Shown: positions 31,773 through 37,198 of the stretch, one piece after another
Position numbering within the stretch: position 1 is the first letter of the stretch
How the letters are laid out: each line of letters starts with the position of its first letter
Assembly (NCBI GenBank): GCA_045598025.1
Contig: JAZLLH010000056.1
Coordinates: 1-37,198, forward strand
DNA: 37,198 bases
From: UBA1195 sp045598025
GTDB lineage: Bacteria; Bacteroidota; Bacteroidia; Bacteroidales; WCHB1-69
Direction of reading: 5' to 3'
Program-made: the position numbers and the translations under genes
Notes under the pieces: generated by a model
Told to the model about the DNA's origin: nothing
The model's input: the letters and a program-made list of their open reading frames with translations, nothing else
Database searches by the model: none

Positions 31773-33221
31773 ATGAAAAAAATCGATAAATACGTCCTTA
31801 AAACGTACATCGGACCTTTCTGCATGACGTTTTTGGTAGTCGTATTTATCTTCCTGATGCAATTCGTCTGGAAGTACATAGACGACATGGTCGGGAAGGG
31901 AATTGAATGGGGAATTCTGATGAAACTGATGGGCTATACAGCCATCACATTCATTCCCATGTCCCTTCCGCTTGCCCTCCTTTTGTCCGGACTGATGACC
32001 TTCGGGAATATGGGTGAACGCTACGAGTTGGTTGCCATGAAATCCTCCGGCATTCCCCTCTACCGTATCATGCGGCCTTTGATTTGTTTCGCATTGGCCT
32101 GTTCCGTGGGCAGTTTCTTTTTGGCCAATAACCTCGTCCCCTATGCCAATCTGAAAAGCGGCATACTGCTGAGGGATGTACGTTCTCAAAAACCGGCCTT
32201 CAATATCGATGAGAAAGTGTTCTACAAAGGGATAGACAACTATGTGATCCGAGTGGGCGAAAAGGAAAAGGATAATCAGACCGTACACGATATTCTGATT
32301 TACGACCACAGCAAAGGGACGACCTACGCCACCCTGACCAGGGCGGAAAGGGGAAGCATGGTCATGGACGAGGCCCGTCAGGAACTGGTATTCACCCTTT
32401 ACAACGGATTCGTGTATGACGAAAACATACGGGAAACGAACTGCAGTCCAGAGGAGCTCAGCATCATGAGGGGAAAATTCAACAGCCAGCAGATCCGTTT
32501 CGACCTGTCTTCCTTCCAATTCAGTCACAGTACGGAAGAAATGTTTTCCAACAACTATACCGTACTGAACATAATGCAGTTGGACAAATACATTGATTCC
32601 ATACGGACAGAACTGAAAACCGGAAAAGCCGACATGGGACCGAATCTGTTGCTGGGATTCAAGAGCATAGGCCGCCATTGTCTGGACAGCAACCTTCAAA
32701 AAACAGAAACAGACACGCTTGCAACGGAACTGCCGTGGAACAGCCAGAAAAGGTTCGCTCAAGCCACCGTGGCACTCCAACTGGCGCGAGAGCACCGGAG
32801 TGCCATTGATTTTTTCCGCATGGATTGCGAAGGACAGACGAGCCAACTGTGGCGATACGAAATCGAATGGCACAGGAAATTCACCCTTTGTGCCGCCTGC
32901 ATCATCCTCTTCTTCATCGGAGCCCCGCTGGGTTCCATCATTCGCAAGGGAGGCATAGGAATACCGCTGACAATCAGCATACTGATTTTTGTCATCTATT
33001 GGGTCATTTCCACTATAGGCGAACGCATGGCTAGAATCGGATCCATTTCATCCGCCATGGGCATGTGGATATCCAGCCTTGTACTGCTTCCGGTAGGTAT
33101 TTTCCTGATATACAAATCAACCAAGGAAAGCCAATGGCTGGAATTCTTCTCCTTCAAAAAACTAAAGAACCTCATTTCTGCACGTTTGAAAAAAAAACAT
33201 GAAGATACTCCAATTGTGTAA
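31773..33221 (+). CDS. LptF/LptG (YjgP/YjgQ) family permease
   Basis: A 482-aa inner-membrane protein. The N-terminus MKKIDKYVLKTYIGPFCMTF and the block MSLPLALLLSGLMTFGNMGERYELVAMKSSGI are diagnostic of the YjgP/YjgQ family. Three N-terminal helices are followed by a large periplasmic domain (about residues 120-370) and three C-terminal helices (ACIILFFIGAPLGSIIRKGGIG, then IPLTISILIFVIYWVISTIG and the last near 430-450). LptF and LptG with LptB move lipopolysaccharide from the inner membrane. Bacteroidota usually have two such genes, and which one this is cannot be told. Its last 23 nt overlap the glycosyltransferase gene. Confidence 0.9.
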   Translation: MKKIDKYVLKTYIGPFCMTFLVVVFIFLMQFVWKYIDDMVGKGIEWGILMKLMGYTAITFIPMSLPLALLLSGLMTFGNMGERYELVAMKSSGIPLYRIMRPLICFALACSVGSFFLANNLVPYANLKSGILLRDVRSQKPAFNIDEKVFYKGIDNYVIRVGEKEKDNQTVHDILIYDHSKGTTYATLTRAERGSMVMDEARQELVFTLYNGFVYDENIRETNCSPEELSIMRGKFNSQQIRFDLSSFQFSHSTEEMFSNNYTVLNIMQLDKYIDSIRTELKTGKADMGPNLLLGFKSIGRHCLDSNLQKTETDTLATELPWNSQKRFAQATVALQLAREHRSAIDFFRMDCEGQTSQLWRYEIEWHRKFTLCAACIILFFIGAPLGSIIRKGGIGIPLTISILIFVIYWVISTIGERMARIGSISSAMGMWISSLVLLPVGIFLIYKSTKESQWLEFFSFKKLKNLISARLKKKHEDTPIV

Positions 33222-34395
33222 CAAATCTCCATACCCTCCCAAAGAAGGCGGATCCATGGCCATGTACGCCATGACCTCCCTGCTGCAGCAGCAAGGGCAC
33301 GAGGTCAAAATCGTGGCGGTCAACAGTCCGAAATATTTCGTCAGGGAAGAAGACGTGCCGGAAAACTATCGGAAACAGACCCGCATAGAATGGGTATACA
33401 TAGACACAACCGTACGACCGTTGTCCGCACTGCACGCGCTGGTACACAATCGTTCCTACCACGCTATCCGCTTTTTTGACCCAAAAATGGAAAAACGCCT
33501 GGAGGAACTGCTGAAAGAGGAGGTTTTCGACTGTATTTTGCTGGAAACCATCTACCCGGCTGTATACCTTCCTCTGCTGAGAAAGCACAGCCAGGCCCGC
33601 ATACTCATCCGCTCCCACAACGTGGAACACCGCATTTGGGAGCGGATGGCAGCTCATGGTTGCGGTATGCTCAAAAAATGCTACCTTCGCATACTGAGCA
33701 AACAACTGAAAACTTTTGAAATCAATGCATTGAAACAGGCCGACGGCATCATCTCCATTTCTGGGATAGACATGAATCTTTTTCGGGGAATGGGGATAAG
33801 CACGGATGGCATCACCATTCCCTACAGTCTGGAAAAAATACCGGAAAGGAGCGCCTGCCAGACAGCCGCTGCCAGCACGCTGTTCTCCCTGGGTTCCATG
33901 GATTGGGGACCAAACATTGAGGGTGTGCGCTGGTTCGTCAAAGAATGCTGGCCTCTCATCCGCCGCAGCCACCCCCATCTCGTATTCCGCATTGCGGGAC
34001 GCAATCTGCCGGAGAACCTGTTGGAAACGGCAAGCGAAGGAGTAGAAATGGTGGGAGAAGTCCCCGACGCCGGAGATTTCATGCTTGCCAACGGACTGAT
34101 GATTGTGCCCCTGCTTTCAGGCAGCGGTATCCGCATCAAAATCATAGAAGGAATGAGCCTTGGCAAATGCATCATTACAACACACATAGGTGCAGAAGGC
34201 ATCGATGTGAAAGACAGGGAACAACTGATGATGGCAGATAGTCCGCAGGACTTTCTGGAAGCCGTCACCTATTGTCTCTCCCATCCGGAAGAGTCGCAAC
34301 GCATGGGGGAAAATGCAGCAGCATTCACTGCCAGTCACTTTGATGCCCGGATTCTGGGAGAAAGGCTGCAGCACTTCCTGCAGAAGATTGTATAA
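33199..34395 (+). CDS. Glycosyltransferase, GT4-like (group 1)
   Basis: A 398-aa GT-B fold glycosyltransferase. The N-terminal domain begins MKILQLCNKSPYPPKEGGSM with the glycine-rich acceptor loop. SHNVEHRIWERM and DGIISISGIDM follow. The C-terminal donor domain has LFSLGSMDWGPNIEGVRWF and VPLLSGSGIRIKIIEGMSLG, the E-x7-E-like nucleotide-sugar site (the second Glu position appears as the Glu of IIEGM), then TTHIGAEGID. Sugar donor and acceptor are unknown. It overlaps the permease gene by 23 nt and precedes the YfhO gene by 25 nt. This suggests coupled expression with LPS transport, and a role in LPS or capsule glycan synthesis is an inference. Confidence 0.9.
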   Translation: MKILQLCNKSPYPPKEGGSMAMYAMTSLLQQQGHEVKIVAVNSPKYFVREEDVPENYRKQTRIEWVYIDTTVRPLSALHALVHNRSYHAIRFFDPKMEKRLEELLKEEVFDCILLETIYPAVYLPLLRKHSQARILIRSHNVEHRIWERMAAHGCGMLKKCYLRILSKQLKTFEINALKQADGIISISGIDMNLFRGMGISTDGITIPYSLEKIPERSACQTAAASTLFSLGSMDWGPNIEGVRWFVKECWPLIRRSHPHLVFRIAGRNLPENLLETASEGVEMVGEVPDAGDFMLANGLMIVPLLSGSGIRIKIIEGMSLGKCIITTHIGAEGIDVKDREQLMMADSPQDFLEAVTYCLSHPEESQRMGENAAAFTASHFDARILGERLQHFLQKIV

Positions 34396-34420
34396 AAAAC
34401 ATTTATTAATACATACATTC

Positions 34421-36898
34421 ATGAAAACCAATACAAAAAAAATCCTCACCCACGCAACAGCCATCGTACTGTTCGGGTTGGTATCGCTGATATTCTTTTC
34501 CCCTGTATTTGACGGCAAAGCCGTAAGACAGGGAGATATGGAAAAAGCGCATGCCATGAGTTACGAACAGGAACTGTATCACGAACAGACCGGCGAGTAC
34601 ACCAACTGGAACAGTGCCATGTTCAGCGGAATGCCTGCCTATCAGATTCATTCACAACCGCAAAGTTCTGTATTTGCCGCATTGAAATACCTTTGCATTT
34701 CCCGTGGACTCGGCACCGCAAAAGAGCGCAGTTTCGGAGTGCTGTTTCTGTATTTCATCGGATTCTACCTTGCCATGCTGGCACTCGGTACCAATCCTTG
34801 GCTGAGCATCATCGGAGCCCTGGCTTTCGGATTCGGAAGTTACAATATTGTCATTATTGAAGCCGGGCACATCACCAAGGCTTGGGCTATGTCCATGATT
34901 GCCCCCATATTGGCTGGCATTATTCTGATTTTCAAAGAGAAAAGAATTTGGGGGTGCATATTGTTTACACTGGCCCTGGGTCTGCAGATACAGTTCAACC
35001 ACATACAGATAACCTACTACACCATGATTGGAGCTGTTATATTAGGTACTGTATATCTGGTGTATGCGCTGAAGGACCATACATTTCCCTCCTTTGCCAA
35101 AGGAATGGCTTTTATTCTGGTCGGATGCTGCTTTGCCGTACTCTGCAACGCCCGGCAACTGCTGGTCAACAAAGAATACTCCAAATACACCATGCGAGGA
35201 GGTACGGAAATCACCGTCACTCCTGACGAACTGAACAAAGAAGCCGCTCCTGCCGCTACAGCAGAAGAAAAGGTTTCTTCCGGTCTGAATCTGGATTACG
35301 CATTCAACTGGAGCTACGGAAAAGGAGAAACATTCTCCATCCTGATACCCGGTATACGGGGAGGAGCTTCGGGAGAAAAGGTAAACGAAAATTCCCATTT
35401 CTATCAGAACTTTCACAGCAAAATAGCCCCGCTCTACTGGGGAGACCAGCCCTTCACATCCGGTCCGGTATATTTCGGAGCCATCATCGTATTCCTGTTT
35501 GTGCTCGGACTTTTTATAGTCAAAGGTCCGGAACGCTGGTGGATAGGCATTGCTACCCTGCTGGCCATTCTGATGTCCTGGGGTAAGAACCTCATGGGAT
35601 TCAACTCTTTCCTGTTCCACAAACTGCCTTTGTATAATATGTTCAGGACTCCTTCCATGAGCCTGGTCCTGGCCAATGTGTGTATGGTCATTCTGGCGGT
35701 TCTGGCTCTGAAAACCATTTGGGAAAAAGAACTGGAAGAGAAAAAACTGCAGAAGGCGCTCTATTGGGCCACTGGCATAACCGGAGGTCTCTGCCTGCTG
35801 TTTATCCTTTGCGCCGGTTCCTTCTCCTACACGGGAGCCTCAGACCTCCCTATGGAACAACAATACGGAAACAATTGGTCCTTCATTTTCGATGCACTGG
35901 CAGCCGACCGGAAAGCCCTGCTGCTGGGCGACTGTTGGCGTTCCCTCGGCCTGATACTGATGGCCGCCATCTGCATACTGCTGTGCATCAAGGGCAAAGT
36001 AAAAAAACAGGGAATCATCTTCGCGGCTCTGGCCCTATTCATCACTTTCGACCTTTGGGGCGTTGACCGCCGTTACATAAGTGAAGACAATTACGTCAAC
36101 GAACGCAACGCCCAAACCCTGCAGCCGGCTCCCTACGATATGGAAATCGACCAGTACGCCATGCAGTTCGGCGACAAGGACTACCGTGTTTTCAACTATG
36201 CCGTCAACACATTCAACGACTCTTATCCTTCCGCTTTCCATCATCAGATCGGAGGCTACCACGCTGCCAAGTTGCGCCGCTATCAGGATATCATTGATTT
36301 TTACATTTCCGGACATGTCAACATGAATGTGCTGAACATGCTCAACGCCCGTTACATTGTTGCTCCTGGCGGCGAAAGAGGCTATCAGGTGCATCGCAAC
36401 GAGCAAGCTTTGGGGAATGCCTGGTTTGTGGATTCCCTGCAAATGGTGGAAAATCCCAACGAAGAAATTCTGGCGCTGAACAGCCTTCAGCCGGCAGACA
36501 AAGCCGTGGTCAACGGTAAGGAATTCGGTAAGCAGCTGCAGGGCAAGGAGCTCCGCCGCGACAGCCTTTCCTCCATTGAAATGGAACACCAGCAGCCCTA
36601 CAATCCGGACAAAGTGGTGTACCGCAGCAAGACCAGCCGGGAACAGCTGGCCGTCTTCTCTGAAATCTACTACGCTCCGGATTGGTTTGCCTACATTGAC
36701 GGAAAACCCGCCGAATACCTCCGCGTGAACTATATTCTGCGCGGCATGGTGATTCCCGCCGGCGAACACACCATTGAGTTCCGCAACGAAGCTCCGCGTT
36801 TCCACCGCCTGGACACCGTCAGCCTCGGAAGCTCCATCGCACTGGTGCTGGTCATGGCTGCTTCGCTCTTTGTGTATTACCGAAGAAAGGAAAAATAA
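34421..36898 (+). CDS. YfhO family membrane protein
   Basis: An 825-aa polytopic membrane protein of the YfhO/DUF6044-like group. A first helix (ILTHATAIVLFGLVSLIFFS) is followed by DGKAVRQGDMEKAHAMSYE and WNSAMFSGMPAYQIH, a conserved periplasmic loop. Many helices run to about residue 560. The C-terminal part is soluble (YRVFNYAVNTFNDSYPSAFHHQIGGYHAAKLRRYQD) and ends with one helix (GSSIALVLVMAASLFVYY) and a basic tail. Family members resemble GT-C glycosyltransferases; B. subtilis YfhO links to lipoteichoic acid glycosylation. The function here is unknown. The ATG at 34421 precedes the first helix; upstream in-frame codons lie within the glycosyltransferase gene. A strong terminator follows. 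Confidence 0.88.
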   Translation: MKTNTKKILTHATAIVLFGLVSLIFFSPVFDGKAVRQGDMEKAHAMSYEQELYHEQTGEYTNWNSAMFSGMPAYQIHSQPQSSVFAALKYLCISRGLGTAKERSFGVLFLYFIGFYLAMLALGTNPWLSIIGALAFGFGSYNIVIIEAGHITKAWAMSMIAPILAGIILIFKEKRIWGCILFTLALGLQIQFNHIQITYYTMIGAVILGTVYLVYALKDHTFPSFAKGMAFILVGCCFAVLCNARQLLVNKEYSKYTMRGGTEITVTPDELNKEAAPAATAEEKVSSGLNLDYAFNWSYGKGETFSILIPGIRGGASGEKVNENSHFYQNFHSKIAPLYWGDQPFTSGPVYFGAIIVFLFVLGLFIVKGPERWWIGIATLLAILMSWGKNLMGFNSFLFHKLPLYNMFRTPSMSLVLANVCMVILAVLALKTIWEKELEEKKLQKALYWATGITGGLCLLFILCAGSFSYTGASDLPMEQQYGNNWSFIFDALAADRKALLLGDCWRSLGLILMAAICILLCIKGKVKKQGIIFAALALFITFDLWGVDRRYISEDNYVNERNAQTLQPAPYDMEIDQYAMQFGDKDYRVFNYAVNTFNDSYPSAFHHQIGGYHAAKLRRYQDIIDFYISGHVNMNVLNMLNARYIVAPGGERGYQVHRNEQALGNAWFVDSLQMVENPNEEILALNSLQPADKAVVNGKEFGKQLQGKELRRDSLSSIEMEHQQPYNPDKVVYRSKTSREQLAVFSEIYYAPDWFAYIDGKPAEYLRVNYILRGMVIPAGEHTIEFRNEAPRFHRLDTVSLGSSIALVLVMAASLFVYYRRKEK

Positions 36899-36903
36899 AA
36901 AAA

Positions 36904-36926
36904 AGCGGCCAATGGCCGCTTTTTTT
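36904..36926. terminator. Bidirectional terminator after the YfhO gene
   Basis: AGCGGCC-AAT-GGCCGCT (36904-36920) with A8 before it and T7 after it. It serves the rightward YfhO gene and the leftward gene entering from the right edge, whose stop codon starts at 36925. Confidence 0.9.
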
Positions 36927-37198
36927 ATACCACCTGATTGGTTTTTCGGATGTATATGGGAATAAGGCGAAGCGCCAATCCGGTATGATAGTGCAAAAGC
37001 CGGTCAAGGATGCGCAGGCTGCATTTTTTCCGGAGATACGGATTTTTGCTGTAGTCTGGAATCTGCAACAGCATTTCCTGCCGGATTTCCCGCACCGTTT
37101 CCTTCTTGGGCTCCAAGGAATTGTATACATAATTGAATACCGAAGTCAGGTAACCTTTCTTGAAATAAATGAAATCGATTTCATCCTTATATTCGGCA
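36925..37198 (-). CDS. Unidentified protein, C-terminal part (cut by window edge)
   Basis: An open frame of about 90 codons runs from the right window edge to a stop at 36925-36927. The visible residues include EYKDEIDFIYFKKGYLTSVF and later YLRKKCSLRILDRLLHYHTG, ending RLIPIYIRKTNQVV. The end is basic and hydrophobic, as in the C-termini of some family 2 glycosyltransferases, but I do not recognise a diagnostic motif and give no function. The gene context (YfhO, GT4) would fit a glycan enzyme. It shares the terminator with the YfhO gene. Confidence 0.6.
   Translation of the reverse strand, partial: AEYKDEIDFIYFKKGYLTSVFNYVYNSLEPKKETVREIRQEMLLQIPDYSKNPYLRKKCSLRILDRLLHYHTGLALRLIPIYIRKTNQVV

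Overview
The window comes from a Bacteroidota genome, most likely order Bacteroidales. Evidence: type IX secretion components (PorP/SprF, PorK/GldK), DUF2723 and YfhO envelope proteins, the Bacteroidota form of PheS with a CxxC...CxxC insert, meso-diaminopimelate dehydrogenase, few Shine-Dalgarno sequences, and repeated promoters of the Bacteroidota -7 type TAnnTTTG (mostly TACTTTTGC). I cannot name the genus. No rRNA, tRNA, insertion sequence or integrase was seen.

Region 1 (1-6900) is a type II-C CRISPR-Cas locus. The right end of an array (two identical 47-bp repeats around a 30-bp spacer) reads rightward. Facing it is a leftward operon cas9 - Bro-N/DinD-like gene - cas1 - cas2. The two meet at a bidirectional terminator (189-217). 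A tracrRNA with its own promoter and terminator lies just upstream of cas9. The unusual element is the Bro-N gene: it sits between cas9 and cas1, and its stop overlaps the cas1 start by 8 nt, so it is a built-in fourth cas-operon gene in a subtype defined by having only cas9-cas1-cas2. Each repeat also carries a complete Bacteroidota promoter (TTG-N19-TACTTTTG), and a shrunken inverted copy of the repeat follows the last repeat. The locus is visibly more AT-rich than the rest of the window, which suggests acquisition.

Region 2 (7057-18825) is housekeeping and cell-wall metabolism: ddh (lysine/DAP), a secreted nuclease lipoprotein, pepT-purM, a divergent secreted nitroreductase-fold protein followed by a His/Cys-repeat lipoprotein, a leftward operon ahcY-pdxJ-mtgA-folB, and a leftward murF-anmK pair coupled by TAATG.

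Region 3 (18842-26379) holds porP-gldK of the type IX secretion system without gldLMN beside them, a U32 peptidase-family gene, hemW with a small lipoprotein gene, a secreted cyclophilin and pheS.

Region 4 (26411-37198) is dominated by envelope and glycan genes: a DUF2723 membrane protein, an LptF/LptG-family permease, a GT4 glycosyltransferase and a YfhO-family membrane protein. It also has an Hsp15-like S4 protein, a DUF4159 protein, a stand-alone transketolase N-terminal subunit, and the 3' end of an unidentified leftward gene at the window edge.
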